Below, in pieces: positions 1-7,953 of a stretch of 46,559 nt of DNA. The position numbers were made by a program, and so were the translations under genes. The first letter of the stretch is position 1. The number at the start of each line of letters is the position of its first letter. The notes beneath the pieces were generated by a model. That model ran no database searches, was not told where the DNA came from, and saw only the letters and a program-made list of their open reading frames with translations. The DNA comes from Chloroflexota bacterium (GTDB lineage Bacteria; Chloroflexota; Anaerolineae; Anaerolineales; UBA11858). The stretch is taken from contig JABGRQ010000104.1 in NCBI GenBank assembly GCA_018648225.1, positions 1 through 46,559 on the forward strand, given 5' to 3'.

Positions 1-63
1 CCCGAACTTTTTTCACTTGTCTGTTTTCGGTTTTCAACTGACTGAACGAATACATTAATCCTT

Positions 64-324
64 TCAGAATTTATTGGGATATAGTATTACTTTCAAGCCT
101 TCGCGCGCTTGTGCAACTTTGAAGGCCTGCTCAAAGTTTAATAATGGATAACGGTGTGTGACGATGGAGCATACATCGACCAGTCTTTTTTCGACCAGCC
201 CAATCGCCCGCGGGCAGGTATGTTTCATTCGCCGCGCCGCCAATGTCGAAAACATTGACGATCCAATTCCAGCTTTCGACGAGTACTTCATCCATTTTTT
301 GCACAGATGAAAAAGGGCGCTCAC
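64..324 (-). pseudogene. Remnant of zinc-dependent alcohol/polyol dehydrogenase (C-terminus)
   Basis: The 86-residue reading frame ends like the C-terminus of medium-chain zinc dehydrogenases (sorbitol/threonine dehydrogenase type): RRMKHTCPRAIGLVE, then IVTHRYPLLNFEQAFKVA, then GLKVILYPNKF. In that family these segments form the last part of the NAD-binding fold and the closing catalytic strands. The catalytic domain with its zinc ligands and the GxGxxG nucleotide loop are absent, and the first 25 or so residues do not fit the family, so the frame is broken there. Upstream DNA on this strand (325-390) shows no continuing frame. I call it a decayed fragment; a short real protein is very unlikely. 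Confidence 0.6.
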
Positions 325-391
325 AATATCAAATCACATTAGCGTGTCCAAAATGAGTATCAGCGGTGAACCAAGCCTTTATATTCTATCC

Positions 392-580
392 TCATTCAGG
401 CAAAATAGAGTCAAACCGATTTATGGGAGCGTAATATCCTAAAGAAATCATGGTTTCCAATAGCACATCGGCTTCTGCTAGAGTGCATAACTGCTCTACA
501 ACTGCGAGAATCAAGATGCCAATCGTTCCCGTAACAGGTACGCTCCCCAGCGCCAAGATGAAAAAATTGTCCCAAAGCAT
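392..580 (-). pseudogene. Possible remnant of a DUF3368 (PIN-like toxin) C-terminus
   Basis: The 62-residue frame contains VTGTIGILILAVVEQLC followed by ADVLLETMISLGYYAPINRF. This resembles the C-terminus of DUF3368 PIN-domain proteins, where a V-T-G-T-x-G-x-L segment is followed by a helix with LLxxLxxxGF. The acidic PIN active-site residues would lie upstream on this strand, but that DNA (580-700) holds the rarA promoter and shows no PIN frame. No antitoxin gene is visible. It is best read as a truncated toxin relic next to the dehydrogenase relic, marking a decayed junction at the left edge of the window. The family assignment is from memory of the motif. Confidence 0.4.
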
Positions 581-692
581 CTTCTATTTCTCCAATTGTC
601 AACTTGACGATTGTTAGATCGCCCCAATTATTCGACGAGCTCTTCCCAAGGGAATGCCGCGTTGATACTCCCTTTTCACCGCAGGAGTGCTG

Positions 693-698
693 TATAAT
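693..698 (+). promoter_or_regulatory. -10 element of rarA, leaderless spacing
   Basis: A perfect TATAAT lies exactly seven bases before the ATG at 706. With a standard sigma-70 geometry transcription would begin at or next to the start codon, giving a leaderless mRNA. I see no convincing -35 hexamer 16-18 bases upstream and no Shine-Dalgarno at usual spacing. Confidence 0.5.
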
Positions 699-705
699 AA
701 CTCTC

Positions 706-2112
706 ATGACCGATCTCTTCGACCACGCCATGCAGCAACAGATGAAACACGAAGCCCCGCTGGCAGCGCGCTTACGACCGCGCAACCTCGACGAATACGT
801 TGGGCAGGAGCATATCATCGGTGAAGGCAAGCTAATGCGGCGCGCCATCATTGCCGATCGGTTGTTCGCTTCTATCATTTTATGGGGACCTCCAGGGACA
901 GGCAAAACCACCCTCGCAATGGTCATCGCCAATCAGACCAAAGCACACTTCGAGACGCTTTCCGCAGTGCTGGATGGCAAACCACGCCTGCGTGAAGTTG
1001 TGGATGAAGCCATTGAGCGCAGACGGCTCTATCAGAAGAAGACGATTCTCTTCGTCGATGAAGTTCACCGCTGGAACAAGGCCCAGCAAGACGCTCTGCT
1101 ACCGCATGTAGAAAACGGCACCCTGACGTTGATTGGCGCGACAACCGAGAATCCCTATTTTGAAGTGATCGGCGCGCTGGTCTCGCGCTCGCGCGTTTTC
1201 CAGTTGCGGACATTGGGCGATGAGCATGTGCGTATTCTGCTGGAACGCGCCCTGCGCGACCCCGAGCGCGGCTACGGCAACCGCAAGGTTGATCTCGCCC
1301 CAGAAGCGCGTGACCACCTTATTCATGTCTCTGGCGGCGATGCGCGTAATGCCCTCAACGCCCTGGAACTAGCCGTCGAGTCCACGCCGCCGGATGATGC
1401 TGGGGTTATTCGCATCACGCTCGATGTTGCTCAGGAATCAATCCAGCGCCGGGCGGTGCTCTACGACAAAGATGGCGATTCGCACTACGATACAATTTCG
1501 GCTTTCATCAAATCCGTGCGCGGCTCAGACCCCGATGCAGCGCTCTACTGGTTGGCGAAGATGCTCTACGCCGGGGAAGACCCGCGTTTTATCGTCCGCC
1601 GCCTGCTCATTTTAGCTGGTGAAGATATTGGTCTGGCCGATCCACTGGGGTTGGTTGTTGCCAATGCTGCTGCACAGGCTTTTGAATTTGTGGGTATGCC
1701 GGAGGGGATTTACTCGATTGTAGAGGCCACACTCTATTTAGCAACCGCCCCCAAGTCAAATTCCGCTACACATTATTTCAAAGCTTTTCAATTAATAGAA
1801 AAAGACGGCGTCGGCGAAGTCCCTAATCACATCAAAGATGCCAACCGCGATGCAGTTGCCTTAGGTCACGGCCAGGGCTACAAATATTCCCACGCAGGTC
1901 CCGGTCATTTCATTCCTCAGCAATATCTTCCCCAAAAAGTTTTAGGTACGTATTTTTATCGCCCATCAGATCAGGGCTACGAGACTGAAGTCAGCGAGCG
2001 CCTGGAACGCTGGCGGGTGGCGCAGCGCAAGGCTCTGGGCATTGACAAGGCCGAAACCCTGCCCGAACTCACCGAAGATACCATCACCAATATCAAACGC
2101 AAGCACAAATAA
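706..2112 (+). CDS. rarA: Replication-associated recombination protein A (AAA+ ATPase RarA/MgsA)
   Basis: RarA is a clamp-loader-like AAA+ ATPase acting at stalled replication forks. From the ATG at 706 the protein has 468 residues. It shows the family opening PLAARLRPRNLDEYVGQEHI (about 18-37), Walker A GPPGTGKTT (61-69), Walker B ILFVDE followed by HRWNKAQQDALL (114-132), sensor 1 GATTENP (144-150) and the arginine-finger segment SRSR (160-163). The C-terminal half carries the tetramerisation region (KSVRGSDPDAALYWLAKML, then EDIGLADP). The open frame extends back to 604, but those 34 codons lie over the promoter and do not look like RarA, so the ATG at 706 is chosen. The tryptophan in HRWNK replaces the commoner phenylalanine. 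The gene stands alone. Confidence 0.95.
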   Translation: MTDLFDHAMQQQMKHEAPLAARLRPRNLDEYVGQEHIIGEGKLMRRAIIADRLFASIILWGPPGTGKTTLAMVIANQTKAHFETLSAVLDGKPRLREVVDEAIERRRLYQKKTILFVDEVHRWNKAQQDALLPHVENGTLTLIGATTENPYFEVIGALVSRSRVFQLRTLGDEHVRILLERALRDPERGYGNRKVDLAPEARDHLIHVSGGDARNALNALELAVESTPPDDAGVIRITLDVAQESIQRRAVLYDKDGDSHYDTISAFIKSVRGSDPDAALYWLAKMLYAGEDPRFIVRRLLILAGEDIGLADPLGLVVANAAAQAFEFVGMPEGIYSIVEATLYLATAPKSNSATHYFKAFQLIEKDGVGEVPNHIKDANRDAVALGHGQGYKYSHAGPGHFIPQQYLPQKVLGTYFYRPSDQGYETEVSERLERWRVAQRKALGIDKAETLPELTEDTITNIKRKHK

Positions 2113-2117
2113 AAAAA

Positions 2118-2179
2118 TAACCGCAGATGAACGCAGATTTATAGTTTTTATCCGCGTGTATTTATGTTCATTTACGGTA
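2118..2179. repeat. Dispersed imperfect palindrome (CCGCAGATGAACGCAG family)
   Basis: The gap between the convergent rarA and M20 genes is an imperfect palindrome: the left arm begins CCGCAGATGAACGCAGATTT and the right arm ends with ATGTTCATTTACGG. Related elements occur at 22117-22176 and, as a fragment, around 12717-12760. It could act as a bidirectional stem-loop between the convergent genes, but no T-run follows. Confidence 0.6.
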
Positions 2180-2187
2180 AAAGAATG

Positions 2188-3348
2188 CTACCCGCAATAC
2201 GCCAGCGCCGCGTCGGCCAGCACATAGGCCAGATCAATCGTGGATTGAATATCCACCCATTCTTCGGCGCTGTGCAAGCCATAGCCGATTGGCCCTAGCA
2301 GCACCGTTTCCATTCCGGCATCGGCAAACAAGGCTGCGTCTGTCCAGAAGGTTTGCCCGCTATGGGCCGATGATTTCCCCAGGCGGGATTCCAGCACCCG
2401 GTCGAGAATCTGCACAATGGCGGCATCCGGGGCGACCACGAAGGGGGCGCGCTCGAAAGTAGGCCTGATCGTCGCCCGGAAAGTTTCATCTTGCGCGGCC
2501 AGTTTGTCGATGATGGTCTGCAATTCAGCGGTGGCCTGCTCAACCGTTTCTCCGGGGGCGGTACGACGTTCGAGTTGCAGCAAACAACTCGCCGCGTAGA
2601 TACTGACCTCCTTGCCCCCTTGCAGCCGCGCCGCATGGAGCGAGGGCGGCCCGGTTAGGGCGTGTCCCTCTCGTTTGAGCAAATCCTGTTCCAGCTTGTC
2701 CAACTCCCCCAGAAAACGCCCCATGCGCATATTGGCATCGATTCCCTCGGCGTAGCGGCTGCCATGCGCGGCGCGGCCAATCGTCTCGACATCGTACCAG
2801 ATGAACCCGCGGTGCGCCCGGCAGACGTGCATATCGGTGGGCTCGGTGACAATGGCGGCATCGGCCTGCACTTGTTGAACAAGCGCCTCGGTGCCAATGC
2901 TGGCGTATTCTTCGTCGGCCACAGCAGTGATGATCAGATCGCCCGCCAGCGATATTCCAGCATCCACAAAGGCTTTGGCGACTGCCAGCATGGCGGCCAG
3001 ACTGGCTTTCATATCTTGTGAACCGCGCCCGTAAAGCCGCCCTTCACGAATTTCTGCACCGAAGGGATCCATCGTCATGCCCTCCACACCGACGGTATCC
3101 ATGTGGGCATTGAGCAGTAGCGAACGTCCTTGCCCGCGGCCTTTGAGAATGCCGACTACATTCACGCGCCCCGGCTCAATTTCGTGCAATGTGGTTTCCA
3201 GTCCCAATTTTTTTAGAGCATCGGCGACATACGCGCCCAGTTCGGCTTCGCCCTGGCCCTCCGGTGTCAGCGAGGGGTTAACCGAGTTGATTCGCACCAG
3301 GTCTTTCAGTGTTTCGATCAGATACGTTTCATCAAGCGTAATTTTCAT
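2188..3348 (-). CDS. M20 family metallopeptidase (ArgE/DapE-like deacylase)
   Basis: This is a 386-residue cytoplasmic zinc hydrolase of the M20 family, which removes acyl groups or N-terminal residues from small substrates. The di-zinc ligands are all visible: H82 and D84 in NAHMDTV, D112 in GRGSQDMKAS, the catalytic E146 and ligand E147 in ADEEYAS, E169 in VTEPTD, and H359 in GYGLHSAEEW. The dimerisation lid lies between about 180 and 290. Length matches acetylornithine deacetylase and succinyl-diaminopimelate desuccinylase, but the motifs do not separate these from peptidases, so no symbol is given. The start is supported by AAGGAG eight bases upstream and a TATAAT at 3376-3371. No arg or dap genes adjoin it, so a scavenging peptidase is equally likely. 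Confidence 0.9.
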   Translation of the reverse strand: MKITLDETYLIETLKDLVRINSVNPSLTPEGQGEAELGAYVADALKKLGLETTLHEIEPGRVNVVGILKGRGQGRSLLLNAHMDTVGVEGMTMDPFGAEIREGRLYGRGSQDMKASLAAMLAVAKAFVDAGISLAGDLIITAVADEEYASIGTEALVQQVQADAAIVTEPTDMHVCRAHRGFIWYDVETIGRAAHGSRYAEGIDANMRMGRFLGELDKLEQDLLKREGHALTGPPSLHAARLQGGKEVSIYAASCLLQLERRTAPGETVEQATAELQTIIDKLAAQDETFRATIRPTFERAPFVVAPDAAIVQILDRVLESRLGKSSAHSGQTFWTDAALFADAGMETVLLGPIGYGLHSAEEWVDIQSTIDLAYVLADAALAYCG

Positions 3349-3476
3349 AGATACTCCTTGGCTCCGAGGTATTATACGCTGTCAACCGTCGGACGTCAGG
3401 ATGTCTGACGCCAAAAATAGAGTATCATATAGCACTAAACTTTCTGTCTTCAACTTTCAACCTATAACGTGCAAAT
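3349..3476. promoter_or_regulatory. Divergent promoter region between M20 peptidase and phosphatase
   Basis: For the reverse gene there is TATAAT (3376-3371) with CTGACG (3399-3394) 17 bases upstream. For the forward gene TATAAC (3463-3468) sits eight bases before the ATG at 3477, a near-leaderless layout. Between them a short inverted repeat, CGTCAG-GATGT-CTGACG (about 3394-3410), overlaps the reverse -35 and could be an operator. A heptamer-like TTCAACTTTCAACC tract precedes the forward -10. Confidence 0.5.
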
Positions 3477-4097
3477 ATGCCAACTATTTTACTGATTCGC
3501 CACGCTGAAAATGAATACGTCAAGAAGGGCCGCCTGGCCGGACGCCTCCCGGGTGTGCAGCTTAATAAGAAGGGGCGGCAACAAGCCCAGGCATTGGCCG
3601 AGACCCTCAAGGATGCGCCGATTAAAGCCATCTACGTCAGCCCGCTGGAGCGCACGCTGGAGACTGCCGCGCCTATCGCGGCCGCCCTCAACCTAGACGT
3701 GATCCCAAATTCGGGTTTGCTGGAAATTGACTTTGGCGACTGGCAAGATAAAACGCTCAAGGAATTGCGCCGTCGAAAATTATGGCGTACCGTTCAGCAA
3801 GCCCCCTCACGCATGTGTTTCCCCGGCGGGGAGAGTTTTGCCGCCGCGCAGGCGCGAATTATAACTGCCCTCGAAGCGCTCTGTCAGAAACATAGCCCCA
3901 AAGAAATGCTTATTTGCGTTTCGCACAGCGACAGCATCAAACTGGCCGTAGCCTACTACCTGGGGATGCATATTGACCACTTCCAACGGCTAATGATTGC
4001 GCCTGCGTCGATCACAACCCTGTTTCTTGGCGAAGGGCAGACGCGGGTTATTAATGTGAATATGGATGCAGGCCACAAGTTGCAGGCTGAACATTAA
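3477..4097 (+). CDS. Histidine phosphatase family protein (MSMEG_4193-like)
   Basis: The 206-residue protein belongs to the histidine phosphatase (phosphoglycerate mutase-like) superfamily. It has the phosphohistidine motif LLIRHAEN with catalytic H9 (Ala in place of the usual Gly after it), the arginine/glutamate segment SPLERTLETA, and the second histidine in CVSHSDSIKLAVAYYLGM. The run DSIKLAVAYYLGMHIDHFQRL and the gene order point to the 'probable phosphomutase, MSMEG_4193' subfamily (TIGR03848 as I recall it). It is followed by DUF3090 and SCO1664-type genes on the same strand, the order expected for this conserved trio. The substrate is unknown. The ATG at 3477 has a -10 box eight bases away and no clear Shine-Dalgarno. 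Confidence 0.9.
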   Translation: MPTILLIRHAENEYVKKGRLAGRLPGVQLNKKGRQQAQALAETLKDAPIKAIYVSPLERTLETAAPIAAALNLDVIPNSGLLEIDFGDWQDKTLKELRRRKLWRTVQQAPSRMCFPGGESFAAAQARIITALEALCQKHSPKEMLICVSHSDSIKLAVAYYLGMHIDHFQRLMIAPASITTLFLGEGQTRVINVNMDAGHKLQAEH

Positions 4098-4129
4098 CGT
4101 AAACGTGTAACCTTCAACCCGCAAAATGG

Positions 4130-4135
4130 TATACT
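4130..4135 (+). promoter_or_regulatory. Possible -10 element before the DUF3090 gene
   Basis: TATACT occurs in the 72-base gap between the phosphatase and DUF3090 genes, 34 bases before the ATG at 4170. No good -35 is seen. It could give the last two genes of the cassette their own transcript; read-through from upstream is also possible. Confidence 0.3.
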
Positions 4136-4169
4136 TCTCAAACAAATTATTAACCCATCGGAATAAATC

Positions 4170-4751
4170 ATGCCAAACCAAGAATTTGATCTTAACCCCG
4201 TTGACCATATCACCGTAGACGCGCTTGGAGCCGCCGGACAGCGCGTTTTTTATATTCAGGCTCAAAAAGGCGCTCAAACGATCACGCTGATCGCCGAAAA
4301 ATTCCAGTTACAATCGCTCGCCATTGGTATCGAGCGCTTTTTGGCCGAAATCGCCGAGAAATTCCCTGATCTACCTGCTCCCGTAGCCGAGTTTTCTGAA
4401 ACCCAGATGCACATTCACCCGCCGGTTGACCCGCTCTGCCGCATTGCCAATATCGGGCTGGGATTTGACATTGAAGCCGATCTGGCTGTACTGGTCATCC
4501 ACGAATTGCTGCCCGAAGGCGATATCATGGAGGAAATCGAGGATGCGATCCAATCCAATGACGATACCATCGAAGGGGATGTACCCAACGTGGTGCGTCT
4601 CTGGTGCAGCCGCGATCAACTGCTGGCGCTCAGCCGCTGGAGCATCGAAGTTGCATCCCGTGGTCGGCCCATTTGCCCCCAATGCAACGAACCAATGGAG
4701 CCTGAAGGCCACTTCTGCGTCAAGAAAAACGGCGGACACGCGCGCAAATGA
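4170..4751 (+). CDS. DUF3090 family protein with C-terminal zinc ribbon
   Basis: The 193-residue protein matches what I know of DUF3090 (TIGR03847): an N-terminal domain opening NPVDHITVDALGAAGQRVFY and continuing GAQTITLIAEKFQLQSLA, and a C-terminal ribbon ICPQCNEPMEPEGHFC whose C169, C172, H181 and C183 could bind zinc. The middle part contains a conserved run around 100-130 (RIANIGLGFDIEADLAVLVI). No enzymatic motif is visible and the function is not known. The gene sits between the histidine phosphatase (72 bases upstream) and the kinase-like SCO1664 gene (36 bases downstream). The context suggests a structural or substrate-presenting partner for a phosphorylation/dephosphorylation pair; this is inference. 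Confidence 0.88.
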   Translation: MPNQEFDLNPVDHITVDALGAAGQRVFYIQAQKGAQTITLIAEKFQLQSLAIGIERFLAEIAEKFPDLPAPVAEFSETQMHIHPPVDPLCRIANIGLGFDIEADLAVLVIHELLPEGDIMEEIEDAIQSNDDTIEGDVPNVVRLWCSRDQLLALSRWSIEVASRGRPICPQCNEPMEPEGHFCVKKNGGHARK

Positions 4752-4787
4752 ATGCATGGCGAATAGCAAATCGCCATCCGTCTTCCC

Positions 4788-5504
4788 ATGCACGAGCCAA
4801 TTCTCACCGCGCTAAACTCTGGCACGTTCTCCCTCGAGGGGGAATTCATCCACGGGGCAAATTACTCCTTTCTCGTCCAGATTCAGCACCAGGGCGAAAT
4901 CACGCGCGCGGTCTACAAACCCGAGCAAGGCGAACGCCCGTTGTGGGATTTCCCCGACAATACCCTGGCGCACCGCGAAACCGCCGCTTATCTCGTCAGC
5001 CAGAGCCTCGGCTGGGAGTTAGTACCCCCCACGGTTTATCGCAGCGATGGCCCCTACGGCCCCGGCTCACTGCAATATTTCGTTCCTCACGACCCCAATT
5101 ATCACTATTTCAATCTCAGCGAAGCGCATTTTCAGTGCATGCCGCCCGTGATTCTCTTTGATCTGCTGGTCAACAATGCCGACCGTAAAGGCAGTCACCT
5201 GGTCTTTGATGCCGACGACCATCTCTGGCTGATCGACCACGGCCTCTGTTTTCATGTGGAGGACAAACTGCGCACCGTAATCTGGGATTTTGCCGGAGAG
5301 CCGGTGCCGCCTGAATTTTTGGTCGATTTACAAACCCTGAACGGGAACCTCGCGCTTGGCTCCGAGTTGGTTGCCGCACTCGCAGCGCATCTCGCCCCCG
5401 AAGAGATCGCCGCCCTGCACGCCCGCGCCGAAAGATTGCAAACTTTAGAGAATTTCCCGCATCCGCCCAACGACCGGAGAGCGTATCCATACCCGCCGTT
5501 ATAA
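4788..5504 (+). CDS. SCO1664 family protein, PI3K/HipA-like kinase fold candidate
   Basis: The 238-residue protein has the hallmarks of the SCO1664 family (TIGR03843 as I recall): VYKPEQGERPLWDFP (42-56) with a candidate ATP-binding lysine K44, AHRETAAYLVSQSLGWELVP (61-80), a catalytic-loop-like NNADRKGSHLVF (129-140) and a DFG-like IDHGLCFH (149-156). This order of lysine, N-x-D-R-K-x-x-H loop and D-H-G motif is that of phosphatidylinositol-kinase/HipA-like folds, so the protein probably binds a nucleotide and a metal. The target is unknown. It is the third gene of the cassette; the ATG at 4788 is the first plausible start after DUF3090. The gene ends directly before a palindromic repeat at 5506. 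Confidence 0.87.
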   Translation: MHEPILTALNSGTFSLEGEFIHGANYSFLVQIQHQGEITRAVYKPEQGERPLWDFPDNTLAHRETAAYLVSQSLGWELVPPTVYRSDGPYGPGSLQYFVPHDPNYHYFNLSEAHFQCMPPVILFDLLVNNADRKGSHLVFDADDHLWLIDHGLCFHVEDKLRTVIWDFAGEPVPPEFLVDLQTLNGNLALGSELVAALAAHLAPEEIAALHARAERLQTLENFPHPPNDRRAYPYPPL

Positions 5505-5505
5505 C

Positions 5506-5573
5506 CCCTCACCCACCCTCCGCTACGCTTCGGATTTCCCTCTCCCTTAGGGAGAGGGGCCAGGGGTGAGGGA
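5506..5573. repeat. Dispersed nested palindrome (CCCTCACCC/CCCTCTCCC family)
   Basis: Outer arms CCCCTCACCC (5506-5515) and GGGGTGAGGG (5564-5573) enclose an inner perfect hairpin CCCTCTCCC-TTA-GGGAGAGGG (5539-5559). The same nested design recurs at 32724-32795. It lies immediately before the ribosome-binding site of hom, so a folded copy in the mRNA could affect hom translation or stop transcription from the upstream cassette. Confidence 0.75.
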
Positions 5574-5586
5574 AATAGGAGAACCA

Positions 5587-6612
5587 ATGCCTCATTATAA
5601 TCTCGCCTTCCTCGGTTTTGGCAACGTCGGCAAAGCCTTAGCCGAATTATTGCTGCGTAAAGCCGCCGATATTGTAGCCCAGCGCGGCGTAACCTTCAGC
5701 GTAACCGGCATTGCCACCGGCAGCCGCGGCATCGCCATTGACCCCAACGGCATTGACCTTGCCAAAGCCCTCGAACTCGTCAAAAGCGGTCAATCTATCA
5801 ACGAACTCAACCTTCAACCTTCAACCTTCAATTCACAAACTTTCATCGAAAACTGCGGCGCCGATGTACTCTTTGAAACCATCCCCGTGAACTACGAAAG
5901 CGGCCAGCCCGCCATTGACTATATCCGCGCTGCCCTCGAACTAGGCATGCACGTTACCACTGCCAACAAAGGCCCGGTGGTGCATGGCTATCACGAACTA
6001 ACCGCTCTCGCTAAATCCAAAGGGCGCAAATTCTATTTCGAATCTGCCGTGATGGATGGCGCGCCGGTCTTTGGTCTGTTCCGCGAGACGCTACCCGCCG
6101 CCAATCTCAACGCCCTGCGCGGCGTGCTCAACTCGACGACCAATCTTCTGCTCACGCGCATGGAAGCTGGCGAGAGTTTCGAAGATGCCGTGGCCTACGC
6201 CCAATCGATTGGCATTGCTGAAACCGACCCCAGCGGCGATGTCGATGGCTGGGATGCGGCGATCAAAGTTTGTGCGCTGGTATCGGTGATGATGGGTGTG
6301 CCGCTCAAACCGCACGATGTAGACCGCACGGGCATCGGCGGTATCTCGGTTGACGATGTGGCGCAGGCCAAATCCGAGGGCAAACGCTGGAAACTGGTCT
6401 GCGAAGCGCTTCGGGATGGGGATCAGGTGCGGGCACGCGTGGCACCCCAAAAGGTCGGTGTCGAATCGCCCCTCTATGGGGTCATGGGCACCACCTCCAT
6501 CGTCGAGTTTGAATCCGATGTGCTGGGCAAACTCTCGCTCATCGAGGCCGATCCCGGCCCCCACACCACGGCTTACGGTCTGCTGGCCGATTTCCTCAAC
6601 GCCGTCGCCTGA
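5587..6612 (+). CDS. hom: Homoserine dehydrogenase
   Basis: The enzyme reduces aspartate semialdehyde to homoserine on the way to threonine and methionine. From the ATG at 5587 (AGGAGA ten bases upstream) it has 341 residues: a Rossmann start with GFGNVG (10-15), the TTANKGP segment with K128, the catalytic domain beginning YFESAVMDGAP (150-160), GVLNSTTNLLLT (179-190), and AETDPSGDVDGWDAAIK (211-227), which carries the acidic residues and lysine of the active site. It has no ACT domain, so it is the short, feedback-insensitive type. The frame also opens seven codons earlier inside the repeat; that start is rejected. A TCAACCT heptanucleotide tandem repeat (5807-5830) encodes residues near 74-82 between two Rossmann elements. 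No thrB or thrC is adjacent. Confidence 0.93.
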   Translation: MPHYNLAFLGFGNVGKALAELLLRKAADIVAQRGVTFSVTGIATGSRGIAIDPNGIDLAKALELVKSGQSINELNLQPSTFNSQTFIENCGADVLFETIPVNYESGQPAIDYIRAALELGMHVTTANKGPVVHGYHELTALAKSKGRKFYFESAVMDGAPVFGLFRETLPAANLNALRGVLNSTTNLLLTRMEAGESFEDAVAYAQSIGIAETDPSGDVDGWDAAIKVCALVSVMMGVPLKPHDVDRTGIGGISVDDVAQAKSEGKRWKLVCEALRDGDQVRARVAPQKVGVESPLYGVMGTTSIVEFESDVLGKLSLIEADPGPHTTAYGLLADFLNAVA

Positions 6613-6627
6613 ACGACACAAATCCCC

Positions 6628-7914
6628 ATGACTGATTTAACGCCTGCTTTGCTGCCCGCTATTGAAAAACATCGCCTGCCCGGTTTGGATTTGGACGCTG
6701 ATTTTATTTACCCCAAATATGATGGGGATTCGATCCTCAACATTCCCAGTTCGATCTGCCGCTGGCTGAACGTGCCCGGCCTGGGGGCTGGCGCGCTGCG
6801 CCCGGAGATTTTACAACCCCCGGGGGAGGGTATCCGCAAAGTACTCCTGATCCTCATGGATGCGCTGGCCCTGCATCGTTTTCAACGCTGGCTGGATGAA
6901 AACCGCAACCCGGTGTGGAATACTTTGCTGCAAAGCGGCAACCTGGCCCCGCTGACCTCGATCAGCCCCAGCACAACTTGCGCGGCGACAACCTCGTTAT
7001 GGACGGGTGCTAGCGCGGCCGAGCATGGGATCGCAGGCTACGAACTCTGGCTCAAGGAATACGGCATGGTCGCCAATATGATCTTGCACACCCCGATGGC
7101 TTTCCGCCGCGGGGTAGGTGAACTTGCCAAAGCCGGATTCAACGCATCGGAATACCTGCCGATGACCACGCTGGGCGAACATCTCAGCACGCACGGCGTA
7201 CAGCCGTATGCTTTTTTGCATCACAGTATTGCCCACTCCGGGCTTTCGACGATGCAAATGCGCGCTGTTGAAGTAGCGCCCTTCAGCACGCCGGTTGATT
7301 TGTGGGTGACGATGCGAGAATTATTTGAAGAAAAAGCCCGGCAACGCCTGTATACCTGGGCTTATTGGGGTGTGGTGGATGGTTTTTCGCATCAGTACCA
7401 ACCCGAAGACGAGCGCGTTTCTGCTGAATTTACACAGTTTAGCGAGGCTTTTGAGCGTCATTTTCTTAATCAACTTAGCGCCGCGGCGCGGCAAGATACG
7501 CTGGTGCTGCTGACTGCCGATCACGGGCAGATTCGCACCTTCGATCAGGGCCGTTATCACCTCAAGAACCACCCCGAACTGGATGCTATGCTGCATATCC
7601 GTCCAACGGGTGAAAACCGGCTAATCTATCTCTATGCCAAACCCGGGCAAAAAGAGGCCATCCGGCAATATTTCGAAGCGGCCTGGCCGGACGAGTTCGC
7701 TGTTTTCACCCCGGAGCAGGCTTTGGCCGCCGGTTTATTCGGCCCGGGGCTGGAGCACCCGCTTTTGCGCGACCGTCTGGGCGACCTGATTGTAATCCCG
7801 CGCGACAACGCCTACTTGTGGTGGGCAGACAAGCCCAATCCGCTGATTGGGCGACATGGCGGTCTGCACCGTGAGGAGATGTTGGTGCCATTTTTGGCAG
7901 CCCGATTAGGGTAA
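6628..7914 (+). CDS. Alkaline phosphatase superfamily phosphodiesterase/pyrophosphatase
   Basis: The 428-residue protein has the metal-binding layout of the type I phosphodiesterase/nucleotide pyrophosphatase branch: D78 in LLILMDAL, a candidate nucleophile T116/T117 in SISPSTTCAATTSLWTG, D251 and H255 in WGVVDGFSHQY, D298 and H299 in LLTADHGQ, and a late histidine in GRHGGLHREEMLVPF (about 408-422). There is no signal peptide, so it is cytoplasmic. The substrate cannot be deduced. It follows hom by 15 bases, so the two are probably co-transcribed, without an obvious metabolic link. Confidence 0.88.
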   Translation: MTDLTPALLPAIEKHRLPGLDLDADFIYPKYDGDSILNIPSSICRWLNVPGLGAGALRPEILQPPGEGIRKVLLILMDALALHRFQRWLDENRNPVWNTLLQSGNLAPLTSISPSTTCAATTSLWTGASAAEHGIAGYELWLKEYGMVANMILHTPMAFRRGVGELAKAGFNASEYLPMTTLGEHLSTHGVQPYAFLHHSIAHSGLSTMQMRAVEVAPFSTPVDLWVTMRELFEEKARQRLYTWAYWGVVDGFSHQYQPEDERVSAEFTQFSEAFERHFLNQLSAAARQDTLVLLTADHGQIRTFDQGRYHLKNHPELDAMLHIRPTGENRLIYLYAKPGQKEAIRQYFEAAWPDEFAVFTPEQALAAGLFGPGLEHPLLRDRLGDLIVIPRDNAYLWWADKPNPLIGRHGGLHREEMLVPFLAARLG

Positions 7915-7953
7915 ATACGCTCAAAGAACCATTTTCATAAATAAGGATTCGCC

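Noticed and set aside
411-932. 173-residue reverse frame over the start of rarA
   Set aside because: It is antisense to the N-terminal codons of a certain gene and has no family features; only its left part overlaps the DUF3368-like relic, in another frame.
3371-3387. TTGACA next to TATAAT on the reverse strand before the M20 gene
   Set aside because: The two hexamers are only three bases apart, which cannot form one promoter; CTGACG at 17 bases is the better -35.
5807-5830. CRISPR-like short repeats
   Set aside because: The units are seven bases, directly adjacent and within a coding frame; there are no spacers and no cas genes anywhere in the window.
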